Position numbers and translations under genes: made by a program
Assembly: GCF_036013525.1 (NCBI RefSeq)
Contig: NZ_CP107853.1
Location: 6,386,001-6,450,000 of the forward strand
Length of the DNA stretch: 64,000 nt
Source of the DNA: Nonomuraea sp. NBC_00507
Lineage (GTDB): Bacteria > Actinomycetota > Actinomycetes > Streptosporangiales > Streptosporangiaceae
Direction: 5' to 3'
The notes under the pieces: model-generated
The model's database searches: none
What the model was told of the DNA's origin: nothing
The model's input: only the letters and a program-made list of their open reading frames with translations
In this document: one piece after another, positions 44,379 through 52,045 of the stretch
Position numbering within the stretch: position 1 is the first letter of the stretch
Layout of the letters: each line of letters starts with the position of its first letter

Positions 44379-44506
44379 AGGATCACGGGGCCTGAAGACA
44401 TCCCATCCCTCATTCCCGAGCGTTTGATGAGTTGTGACGCCGCGTCGTCGGCCGATAGGTCGACGGCGCGGGCACGTGCCTTCGACGTGCGATCGCTGCA
44501 TTTGAG

Positions 44507-44523
44507 TTAGGAAACTTTCCTAA
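44507..44523. promoter_or_regulatory. Perfect 17-bp palindrome upstream of the PQQ dehydrogenase gene
   Basis: TTAGGAAACTTTCCTAA is perfectly symmetric about the central C. It lies 104 bases upstream of ATG 44627 and 20 bases upstream of TTGACG (44544-44549). It differs from the ROK-linked element, pointing to a second regulator for this part of the locus. Confidence 0.55.
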
Positions 44524-44626
44524 ACAATGGATCGTTCCAGGTGTTGACGGCTGCGGCGGTTTGCGGGAAAACCATCTAGAGCTCCAATCTCTTACTCGAG
44601 GCATCACTCTCAGCCAGGAGCGCCCG

Positions 44627-47038
44627 ATGAACTTCAGCAAGTCCCGGGCCTGCGCCATCGCCTGCTTACTCGTCATGGGAATGGCCGCCCTCCCCGCCGC
44701 CGCGGCACCCATTCGGTACGAGGCCGAGAACGCGACGATCTCCCAGGGAGCCGTCGAGTCCAACCACACCGGCTACTCCGGCACCGGCTTCGTCAACGGC
44801 ACCAACGTCGCCGGCTCGTACACCGAATGGACGATCAACGCGCCCGCCGCCGGCACCGCCACGCTCGCCTTCCGCTACGCCAACGGCACCGGCGCCGACC
44901 GCCCCAGCGACATCGCGGTCAACGGCACGACCGTGGCGGCGAGTCGGTCCTTCCCCGCCACCGCGAGCTGGGCCACCTGGGCCACGCTCACGCTGACCGC
45001 GCCGGTCGTCGCAGGCGCGAACAGGATCAGGGCCACCGCCGCGAGCGCGGGCGGCAACCCCAACTGGGACTACCTGGACGCCGAGGCCCCGGCCGCCGCG
45101 TTCACCGACTACCAGGCGGAGACCGCGACGATCTCCCAGGGCGCCGTCGAGTCCAACCACGCCGGATTCACCGGCTCCGGATTCGTCAACTACGCCAACC
45201 TGACCGGCTCCTACGTCGAGTTCAGCGTCAGCGCCGCCGCGGCCGGCACCCAGACCCTGACCTTCCGCTACGCCAACGGCACCACCGCCGACCGGCCCAT
45301 GACCATCACCGTCAACGGCACCGCGGTCGCCACCGCCCGGTCCTTCCCCAGCACCGGCGCCTGGGCGACGTGGCAGGAGGTCACCCTGGACGCGCCGCTC
45401 ACCGCGGGCGCCAACACGGTCCGGGCCACGGCCACCACCGACGGCGGCGGGCCCAACCTCGACCGGCTCCGGGTCACCGGCCCCGGCGACACCGAGAAGC
45501 CCACCTCGCCGGGGCAGCCGGTCTGCTCCGCCGTCGCGCACAACGCCCTGACGCTGGACTGGCCGCCGGCCACCGACAACATCGGCGTGGTGGCGTACGA
45601 CATCTACCACCAGGGCCAGCAGATCGCGACCGCTCCGGCGCCGCCGTACCGGCTGACCGGGCTCACCCCCGACTTCGGCTACCAGCTGTCGGTGTTCGCC
45701 CGCGACGCCTCCGGCAACGTGTCGCTGAGCAGCCCCGAGGCGAACTGCCGCACGCTGCCCGCGCCCGCCGACGACCCGCCGTCGCAACCCGGGCAGCCCA
45801 CGGTCAGCGGCGTGCAGGCCACCTCGGCCACCGTGACCTGGGGCGCCTCCACCGACGACAACGGGGTGCGCGCCTACCTGGTCCGCGACCACGCCACCAA
45901 CGCCGTGCTCGCCACCGTGACCGGCACCCCGCCCGCGACCACGGCCACGGTGCCGCTGGAATGCGCCCGCACCTACCAGGTGCACGTCGTGGCGCGCGAC
46001 AGCGCCAACCAGCTGTCCACGCCGAGCGCGCCGTCCGCGTCCTTCGCCACCGGCACCTGCGGTACGGTGCCGCAGACGCCCACCAGCGTCGCCGGCGGCT
46101 GGGACGTGCCGTGGGACATCTCCTGGGCGCCCGACGGGACGTTCGCGCTGGTGACCGAGCGCGACACGTTCCGGGTCTTCAAGGTGACCCCGTCGGGGAC
46201 GAAGACGCAGGTCGGCACCGTGCCCAACACGCAAACCACCAACGGCGAGGGCGGCCTGATGGGCCTGGACTTCTCGCCCACCTGGAACGGCACCACCGAC
46301 CAGGACGTGTTCTTCATGCACACCGCGTCCGAAGGCAACCGCATCGCCAAGATGAGCTTCAACGGCACCACCCTCAGCGGCTACGCCGGCGTCCTGCAGG
46401 GCATCGACAAGAACCGCTACCACAACGGCGGGCGCATCAGATTCGGCCCCGACGGCTACCTGTACGTCGCCACCGGCGACGCCCAGCAGACCAGCAACGC
46501 CCCTGACCTGGACTCGCTCAACGGCAAGATCCTGCGCATCACCAAGACCGGCGCCGCCGCGCCCGGCAACCCGTTCGGCACCCGCGTCTACAGCTACGGC
46601 CACCGCAACCCGCAGGGCCTGGCCTGGGACTCGGCCGGCCGCCTGTGGTCGTCGGAGCTCGGTAACTCCTCGCGCGACGAGCTCAACCTCATCCTGCCGG
46701 GCCGCAACTACGGCTGGCCCACCTGCGAGGGCACCTGCAGCGTGTCCGGCATGACGAACCCCAAGCACACCTGGGGCGTCGCCGAGGCCTCGCCGAGCGG
46801 CATCGCCATCGTGAACAACACGGTCTTCATGGCCGCGCTGCGCGGCCAGCGGCTGTGGCGCATCGTGCTCAACGGCGAGAACGTCTCGACGGTCAATTCG
46901 TACTTCAACGGCACGTACGGCAGGCTCCGCGCGGTCGAGAAGGTGCCCGGCGCCAGCGCCATCTGGTTCGGCTCCACCAACTCCGACAACAACGGCGACG
47001 GCTCCGCCGACACGATCCGCCGTTCCACCATCCAGTAA
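44627..47038 (+). CDS. Secreted PQQ-dependent sugar dehydrogenase with two CBMs and two FN3 domains
   Basis: The 803-residue protein has a signal peptide (about 1-27), two tandem CBM35/CBM6-like modules (about 29-158 and 159-285, each with ATISQGAVESNH), two FN3 domains (about 290-383 and 388-478) and a C-terminal GSDH beta-propeller (about 480-803) with NGEGGLMGLDFSP, YHNGGRIRFGPDGYLYVATGD and SYGHRNPQGLAWD, as in soluble PQQ glucose/pyranose dehydrogenases. It probably oxidises sugars at the surface of a bound polysaccharide. ATG 44627 follows CCAGGAG. PQQ synthesis genes are not in the window. Confidence 0.85.
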   Translation: MNFSKSRACAIACLLVMGMAALPAAAAPIRYEAENATISQGAVESNHTGYSGTGFVNGTNVAGSYTEWTINAPAAGTATLAFRYANGTGADRPSDIAVNGTTVAASRSFPATASWATWATLTLTAPVVAGANRIRATAASAGGNPNWDYLDAEAPAAAFTDYQAETATISQGAVESNHAGFTGSGFVNYANLTGSYVEFSVSAAAAGTQTLTFRYANGTTADRPMTITVNGTAVATARSFPSTGAWATWQEVTLDAPLTAGANTVRATATTDGGGPNLDRLRVTGPGDTEKPTSPGQPVCSAVAHNALTLDWPPATDNIGVVAYDIYHQGQQIATAPAPPYRLTGLTPDFGYQLSVFARDASGNVSLSSPEANCRTLPAPADDPPSQPGQPTVSGVQATSATVTWGASTDDNGVRAYLVRDHATNAVLATVTGTPPATTATVPLECARTYQVHVVARDSANQLSTPSAPSASFATGTCGTVPQTPTSVAGGWDVPWDISWAPDGTFALVTERDTFRVFKVTPSGTKTQVGTVPNTQTTNGEGGLMGLDFSPTWNGTTDQDVFFMHTASEGNRIAKMSFNGTTLSGYAGVLQGIDKNRYHNGGRIRFGPDGYLYVATGDAQQTSNAPDLDSLNGKILRITKTGAAAPGNPFGTRVYSYGHRNPQGLAWDSAGRLWSSELGNSSRDELNLILPGRNYGWPTCEGTCSVSGMTNPKHTWGVAEASPSGIAIVNNTVFMAALRGQRLWRIVLNGENVSTVNSYFNGTYGRLRAVEKVPGASAIWFGSTNSDNNGDGSADTIRRSTIQ

Positions 47039-47060
47039 TCACCCCCCAGGAAGTGACCAC

Positions 47061-48266
47061 ATGACACAACCCTTGTCCCGTCGCCGCTTCGGACTCCTGC
47101 TCGGCGCGGCCGCCGCCGTGCCTCTCCTGCCCGCGCGCCCCGCGTTCGCGGCGCCCACCCTGCTCCCGTCGGGGATGACGTGGCAGCTGATGTGGTCGCC
47201 GTCGGCCTCGGCCAACGGCATGGGGGCGTGGGAGAGCATCGAGGACGACCGTGCGGACTCCCATCCGGCGGGCGCGCCCCACATCCGCCCCGACGGCGAC
47301 AACTATCGCTTCACCATGCACATGGTCGACCGCGACACCAGCACGGACCGGCAGCGGCACGAGGTGACCGGCAACCGTACCTCCAGCAGTAGCTACCTGT
47401 CCTGGAAGACCGGCGAGTTGTGGCGGGTCACGTACTCGATGTACATCCCGAGCACGCTCAAGGCCACCACGACCTTCACCCACATCTTCCAGACCAAGAT
47501 GCCCGGCTCGGGGACGTCGCCGATCACGGTCACCTCGCTGCGCCGGGTGGACGGACGGCAGACCATCGAGCACAAGATCTTCGAGCCGAACATCCTGGTC
47601 GGGCGGACCGATCTGGAGCCGCTGCACAACAAGTGGATCGACATCGACTACGAGATCAAGATCGGTGACGGCTCGGCCGGCGCGGTCCGGTGGGTCGTCA
47701 GGAACGGCGGCACCACGGTGGTGGACGCGACGACGACGGGCGTGGACACGTTCCTCGGCGACCGGGTGCGGCCCAAGTGGGGCATCTACCGGTCGCTGGG
47801 CGACACGTCGGGCTCGCTGCAGGACTGCCATCTGCTGCTGACGAGACTCAGGTCGTACAAGGCCGTCCCGGGCGGCGGCGGGGGCGTCACGCGTTACGAG
47901 GCGGAGAACGCGACGATCTCGCAGGGCGTGGTCGAGTCCAACCATACGGGCTTCTCCGGCACGGGTTTCGTCAACGGAGACAACGCGGCGGGCTCGTACG
48001 TCGAGTGGACCGTCAACGGCGCCGCCGGAGCGGCGACCCTCAGGATCCGCTACGCCAACGGCACCACCGCCGGGCGCCCGGCGACGATCACCGTCAACGG
48101 CGCCACGGTCGCCGCCGACCAGCCCTTCAACGGCACCGGCGCCTGGACCACGTGGGCCACCGCCGCAGTGCCCGTGACCCTGCGTTCGGGCGCCAACACG
48201 GTGCGGATCACCGCGAACACCGCGGGCGGCAATCCGAACCTGGACTACATCGAGGTCGCGCAATGA
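47061..48266 (+). CDS. Tat-exported polysaccharide-lyase-like protein with C-terminal CBM
   Basis: The 401-residue protein has a Tat signal (LSRRRFGLLLGAAAAV), a jelly-roll domain (about 35-265; DRADSHPAGAPHIRPDGDN, WRVTYSMYIPSTL, WGIYRSLGD) paralogous to that at 34420-35640, and a C-terminal CBM (about 275-401) beginning RYEAENATISQGVVESNH, nearly identical to the modules of the neighbouring PQQ dehydrogenase. ATG 47061, 22 bases after that gene, has AGGAAG upstream, so the two likely form an operon. Catalytic activity is inferred from family resemblance only. Confidence 0.75.
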   Translation: MTQPLSRRRFGLLLGAAAAVPLLPARPAFAAPTLLPSGMTWQLMWSPSASANGMGAWESIEDDRADSHPAGAPHIRPDGDNYRFTMHMVDRDTSTDRQRHEVTGNRTSSSSYLSWKTGELWRVTYSMYIPSTLKATTTFTHIFQTKMPGSGTSPITVTSLRRVDGRQTIEHKIFEPNILVGRTDLEPLHNKWIDIDYEIKIGDGSAGAVRWVVRNGGTTVVDATTTGVDTFLGDRVRPKWGIYRSLGDTSGSLQDCHLLLTRLRSYKAVPGGGGGVTRYEAENATISQGVVESNHTGFSGTGFVNGDNAAGSYVEWTVNGAAGAATLRIRYANGTTAGRPATITVNGATVAADQPFNGTGAWTTWATAAVPVTLRSGANTVRITANTAGGNPNLDYIEVAQ

Positions 48267-48347
48267 CGAGCGGTCTCCGCGGGCGCTCGCCTCCCTCCCT
48301 GGACGCCGCCGTGCGTCTTCGGCGGCCTGCCGGGGAACAGGTGCGGC

Positions 48348-48734
48348 ATGGAAGTGCTGAGCAGCCGCGTGCTGCTGCGTCCGAAGGATCTCGGGCGCAG
48401 CCGCCGCTTCTATGCCGAGACGCTCGGATTGGCCGTCTATCGCGAGTTCGGCCCGGCCGACCACCCAGGGACGGTGTTCTTCCTGGGCCAGGGATTCCTC
48501 GAGCTCTCCGGGCACAGCGACGCCGGGGCCGGCCCGGCGGTGTCGCTCTGGCTGCAGGTACGCGATGCGGCGGGCGAGGAGGAACGCCTGCGCCAGGCGG
48601 GCGTCACCATGCTGAGGGAGGCCCGCCTGGAGCCGTGGGGGCTCGTCGAGTCGTGGATCGCGGACCCTGACGGCCATCGCATCGTCCTGGTCGAGGTGCC
48701 GCCCGACCATCCTCTGCGCCGCGATCCGCGCTGA
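48348..48734 (+). CDS. VOC family (glyoxalase/bleomycin resistance-like) protein
   Basis: The 128-residue protein is a single VOC unit: RVLLRPKDLGRSRRFYAETLGL, then GQGFLELSGHS and ESWIADPDGHRIVLVEV. VOC proteins bind metal and act as dioxygenases, isomerases or drug-binding proteins; the substrate is not predictable. It lies 36 bases upstream of a MarR-type gene, which may regulate it. Confidence 0.82.
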   Translation: MEVLSSRVLLRPKDLGRSRRFYAETLGLAVYREFGPADHPGTVFFLGQGFLELSGHSDAGAGPAVSLWLQVRDAAGEEERLRQAGVTMLREARLEPWGLVESWIADPDGHRIVLVEVPPDHPLRRDPR

Positions 48735-48770
48735 CGGGCCGCGCGTGGTTCGGTAGGGGAGACTGGGGAG

Positions 48771-49199
48771 GTGAGCAACGACCGTCCCGCCCCGCCCGTG
48801 ACGAGCCCTTCCATCATCCTGCTGACGCTGGCCCGCCGCATCGAGACCGAGCTCAACGCCGCCCTCTCGCCGCTGGAGCTCACCGTCAGCAGGCTCGGGC
48901 TGCTCGGTCACATCGCCGTGGTGCCCGGGGTGTCGTTCAGCGACTTGGCCCGGATGTCGGGCACCACGGTGCAGAGCGTGCACACCGCGGTGAAGGCGTT
49001 GGTCGGCGCGGGACTGGTGCACGATCACACCGCCCGCGCCGGCTCCGCCTCGGCGATCGAGGTCACGCCTGAGGGCGCCCGTCTCCTCGAGGCGGCGAAG
49101 GAGGCGGTGGCCGAGGTGGACGAGCGCATGTTCGGCCCGGACGCCGATCCCGTGCAGCGGCAGATCGGACAGGCGGTGCTGGCCGCCTTCGCGCTCTGA
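48771..49199 (+). CDS. MarR family transcriptional regulator
   Basis: The 142-residue protein has the MarR winged helix (LSPLELTVSRLGLLGHIA, FSDLARMSGTTVQSVHTAVKALVGAGLV, VTPEGARLLEAAKEAV). GTG 48771 is supported by AGGGGAGA about 10 bases upstream. It probably senses small aromatic or stress compounds and may control the adjacent VOC gene. It is one candidate binder of MarR-like palindromes in the window, without direct evidence. Confidence 0.85.
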   Translation: MSNDRPAPPVTSPSIILLTLARRIETELNAALSPLELTVSRLGLLGHIAVVPGVSFSDLARMSGTTVQSVHTAVKALVGAGLVHDHTARAGSASAIEVTPEGARLLEAAKEAVAEVDERMFGPDADPVQRQIGQAVLAAFAL

Positions 49200-49289
49200 G
49201 TCATGCTCCTGGCCGCCCGGCGGCGCGACTTTAAGCGCATGAGACGTCGACGCGGTTCACGTCCGGCATCGTGGTCCACACCTACGGGC

Positions 49290-50081
49290 TCAAGGAGACA
49301 GCGCGGCGTTGAGCCCGCCGTAATCCAGGCCGTCCGCGAGCGTGTCGTACGTGCCGGCGCCCAGCAGCTCGGCGGCCGCCCGCGCGGCGCACGCGTACGC
49401 GGACTGGGCGATCGCGGAGCCGACGCTGACCCGCGTGACCCCGGCCGCCGCCAGCTCGGCCACGGCCGGTGCGCCGGGCCCGGCCATCACGTTCAGCGGT
49501 AGCGGCCCGCCGGCCAGGCGGGCGATGGCGTCCAGGTCGAGCAGGCCCGGCACGAACAGCCCGTCCGCCCCGGCATCGGCGTAGACCCGCGCCCGCTCCT
49601 CCACCTCGGCTGGCTGGTCCCCTGGGATTCCGGCCAGGTAGACGTCGGTGCGGGCGTTGATGAACACGTCGACCCCGGCGGCGTCGGCCGCCTCCCGTGC
49701 CTCGGCGATGCGCCGTGCCTGATCCTTCGGCGAAAGCAGGGGAGCCCCGCCGGAGTCCTCCAGGTTGACGCCGACCGCCCCGGCCTCGATCACCGCGCGT
49801 ACGGTGGCCGCCACGTCCCCGTACCCGCCCTCGATGTCAGCGGTGACCGGCACGCTCACGGCCGCCACGATGCGGCCGACCGCCGCCGCCATCCGCTCCC
49901 GGCTGAGCCCGTGGGCGTCGGGCGCGCCGTTCGCCCAGGAGACGCCGGCGCTGGTCGTCGCGATCGCCTGCGCCCCCGCGCCTTCGATCACGGCCGCGGA
50001 GGCGGCGTCCCAGGCGTTGGGCAGCACGAGCACGGCGCCGCCGTGGTGCAGGGCGCGGAACAGGGCCGCCTGGTCGGTCAT
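49290..50081 (-). CDS. Isocitrate lyase/PEP mutase superfamily protein
   Basis: The 263-residue protein has the superfamily barrel: VLPNAWDAASAAVIEGAGAQ, TADIEGGYGD, VNLEDSGG and INARTDVYL. The KKCGH-type catalytic Cys loop of isocitrate and methylisocitrate lyases is not seen, so it belongs to the broad group of oxaloacetate-decarboxylase or carboxyphosphonoenolpyruvate-mutase-like proteins with unknown substrate. ATG 50081 has GGAAGGAAG upstream. Confidence 0.85.
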   Translation of the reverse strand: MTDQAALFRALHHGGAVLVLPNAWDAASAAVIEGAGAQAIATTSAGVSWANGAPDAHGLSRERMAAAVGRIVAAVSVPVTADIEGGYGDVAATVRAVIEAGAVGVNLEDSGGAPLLSPKDQARRIAEAREAADAAGVDVFINARTDVYLAGIPGDQPAEVEERARVYADAGADGLFVPGLLDLDAIARLAGGPLPLNVMAGPGAPAVAELAAAGVTRVSVGSAIAQSAYACAARAAAELLGAGTYDTLADGLDYGGLNAALSP

Positions 50082-50286
50082 GCTGATCTTCCTTCCGTTA
50101 CGCGTTGTTTGAGACCAGAGCATCGCGGGTGGACCGGCGTGCCGTCTGGCTGGATTCGGACATGACCGTCGTCGGAGAGGTGGTCCTACCTCCACCTCCG
50201 CGTACATCTGGATGCATTCTCCGGCCACGTCCGCACTTCTAGCGTCGAATACGCAGATTCCGGACGAACGGCAGGGGGAGTGGGTC

Positions 50287-51912
50287 ATGGGCAAGGTCAC
50301 ACGCCGGGGATTCCTCGGTGGCACCGCGGCGCTCGGCGGTGTGGCGATGACGGCGGAACTCGCGGGATGGACGACGCCGGCGGAGGCGGCCGGCGGCCCG
50401 CCCTTCGGTCCCGTCGTCGTGCGTCCCTCCGACCCCCGCTACGACGACCTGGCGGTACGCAGGACGAACCAGCGTTTCCGGCCGCGGCCCGACTACTTCC
50501 ACGTGGTCGGCTCCACCGAGCAGGTCGTCGCGGCCGTCAACGAGGCGGTCCGCGCCGGCCGCCGCGTCACCGTCCGCAGTGGCGGCCACTGCTACGAGAA
50601 CTTCGTCGGCGACGGCGCCCAGGTCGTGATCGACATGTGCGAGATGTCCGAGGTGTACTTCGACGCCGAGCGCGGCGCGTTCGCCATCGAGGCCGGCGCC
50701 ACGCTCATGCAGGCGTACCGCAAGCTCTACCTCGGGTGGGGCGTCACCATCCCCGGCGGCCAATGCGGGGGCGTGGCCGCCGGGGGCCACATCGCGGGCG
50801 GCGGGTACGGCCCGCTGTCGCGCCGCCACGGCCTCACGGTCGACTACCTGCACGCCGTGGAGGTCGTGGTGGTCGACCGCACCGGCCGGGCCCGCGCCGT
50901 GGTGGCCACCAGGAACCCGGCCGACCCCCACCACGACCTGTGGTGGGCGCACACCGGCGGTGGCGGCGGCAACTTCGGCATCGTCACCCGCTACTGGATG
51001 CGCGACCCGAACGCCAAGGGCGGCGACCCGGCCGAGTTGCTGCCCAAGCCGCCCGCCGAGGTGCTGTCCGGCGTGGCCGTCTGGTCGTGGGACGGCATGA
51101 CCAAGGAGTCGTTCCGCAGGCTGCTGCGCAACTACGCCGAATGGCACCTGCGCAACAGCGCCCCGGCAAGCCCGCAGGTCTCGCTGTGGGGCTCCCTGCT
51201 GATCCCCGGTCGCCAGGCGGGCGCCGATCCCGGGGGCATGATCCTGCCCGCCCAGATCGACGCCTCCGTGCCGGACGCGGAGCGCGTCCTGCGCGACCAC
51301 TTCACCGCCGTGGCCGACGGGGTCACCCCTCAGGTGTTCGTTCCGCCGCTGAGGCGCGAGCCGTGGTTCCAGGCGGTGCGGACGCTGTCGCTCAGCGCGG
51401 AGGCGGAGTCGGGCCGTTACAAGGGCAAGTCCGCCTACCTGCGCAAGCCGTTCGCCGACGAACAGGCGGACGCGGCCTTCGACGCCCTCCACCAGGCCGG
51501 CGACGTCTCCTCCAGGGGCGTGTTGTGGCTCCTGTCGTACGGCGGCCAGGTCAACACGGTGCCGTCCGCCGCGACCGCCACCGTGGAACGCCAGTCCATC
51601 CTGAAGGCGCTCCACCTGGTCACCTGGGACGAGGGCCAGGACGGTGCCGCGCACCTGGAGTGGGTGCGCCGCCTGCACCAGCGGACGTTCGCGGCCACGG
51701 GCGGCGTGCCGGTGCCCGGGGGCGACTGCGGTGGCGCCTACATCAATTACCCGGACATCGACCATGCCGACCCCGCGTGGAACACCTCCGGCGTGCCGTG
51801 GTCCACGATCTACTACGGGGACAACTACGCCCGCCTGCAGCGGGTCAAGAGCCGCTGGGATCCGCGGAACGTCTTCCGCCATGCCCTCTCCGTCCGCCCG
51901 CCCGCGAGATAG
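50287..51912 (+). CDS. Tat-exported berberine-bridge-enzyme-like FAD oxidoreductase
   Basis: The 541-residue protein has a Tat signal (TRRGFLGGTAALGG) and a PCMH-type FAD domain followed by a BBE C-terminal segment (YINYPDIDHADPAW, YYGDNYARLQRVKSRWDPRNVF). Both covalent flavin anchors appear present: His in VRSGGHCYENF and Cys in IPGGQCGGVAAGGHIAGGG, so FAD is probably bicovalently bound. Relatives oxidise oligosaccharides, alkaloids or polyketides. ATG 50287 follows GGGGGAG. No operon partner is obvious. Confidence 0.87.
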   Translation: MGKVTRRGFLGGTAALGGVAMTAELAGWTTPAEAAGGPPFGPVVVRPSDPRYDDLAVRRTNQRFRPRPDYFHVVGSTEQVVAAVNEAVRAGRRVTVRSGGHCYENFVGDGAQVVIDMCEMSEVYFDAERGAFAIEAGATLMQAYRKLYLGWGVTIPGGQCGGVAAGGHIAGGGYGPLSRRHGLTVDYLHAVEVVVVDRTGRARAVVATRNPADPHHDLWWAHTGGGGGNFGIVTRYWMRDPNAKGGDPAELLPKPPAEVLSGVAVWSWDGMTKESFRRLLRNYAEWHLRNSAPASPQVSLWGSLLIPGRQAGADPGGMILPAQIDASVPDAERVLRDHFTAVADGVTPQVFVPPLRREPWFQAVRTLSLSAEAESGRYKGKSAYLRKPFADEQADAAFDALHQAGDVSSRGVLWLLSYGGQVNTVPSAATATVERQSILKALHLVTWDEGQDGAAHLEWVRRLHQRTFAATGGVPVPGGDCGGAYINYPDIDHADPAWNTSGVPWSTIYYGDNYARLQRVKSRWDPRNVFRHALSVRPPAR

Positions 51913-51919
51913 CATTGCC

Positions 51920-51929
51920 CAAGCGCTTG
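51920..51929. promoter_or_regulatory. Candidate TetR-type operator
   Basis: CAAGCGCTTG is a perfect 10-bp palindrome located 117 bases upstream of the KstD-like start and 8 bases after the BBE-type stop. AAGCGCTT cores are frequent in TetR-family operators. Short, so it may be chance. Confidence 0.25.
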
Positions 51930-52045
51930 CTTCGATCATGATGTGGTGTGATCCTTCGAGTGGCGATCACGGCCGGGGCTCCAACGCCCCGTGGCCCGCT
52001 TCGTACGCCCTGTGAACGCCCCACGAGCGAAGGGACCGACCCGCC

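Larger units (their letters stand above)
43422..44626. other. 1.2-kb gene-poor stretch with operators and transposase debris
   Basis: No intact gene is supported here. The left part is the promoter region of the secreted GH29 gene with two inverted TAGACATCCGA words. The middle (43785-44378) holds short, frame-broken coding remnants, including a decayed TnpB. The right part has a perfect 17-bp palindrome (44507-44523) and a TTGACG word (44544-44549) ahead of the PQQ dehydrogenase gene. Confidence 0.7.

Noticed and set aside
44666..46768. 700-codon minus-strand frame opposite the PQQ dehydrogenase
   Set aside because: Translation is Gly/Val/Arg-rich with no domain; it mirrors the repeated CBM and FN3 codons of the real gene.
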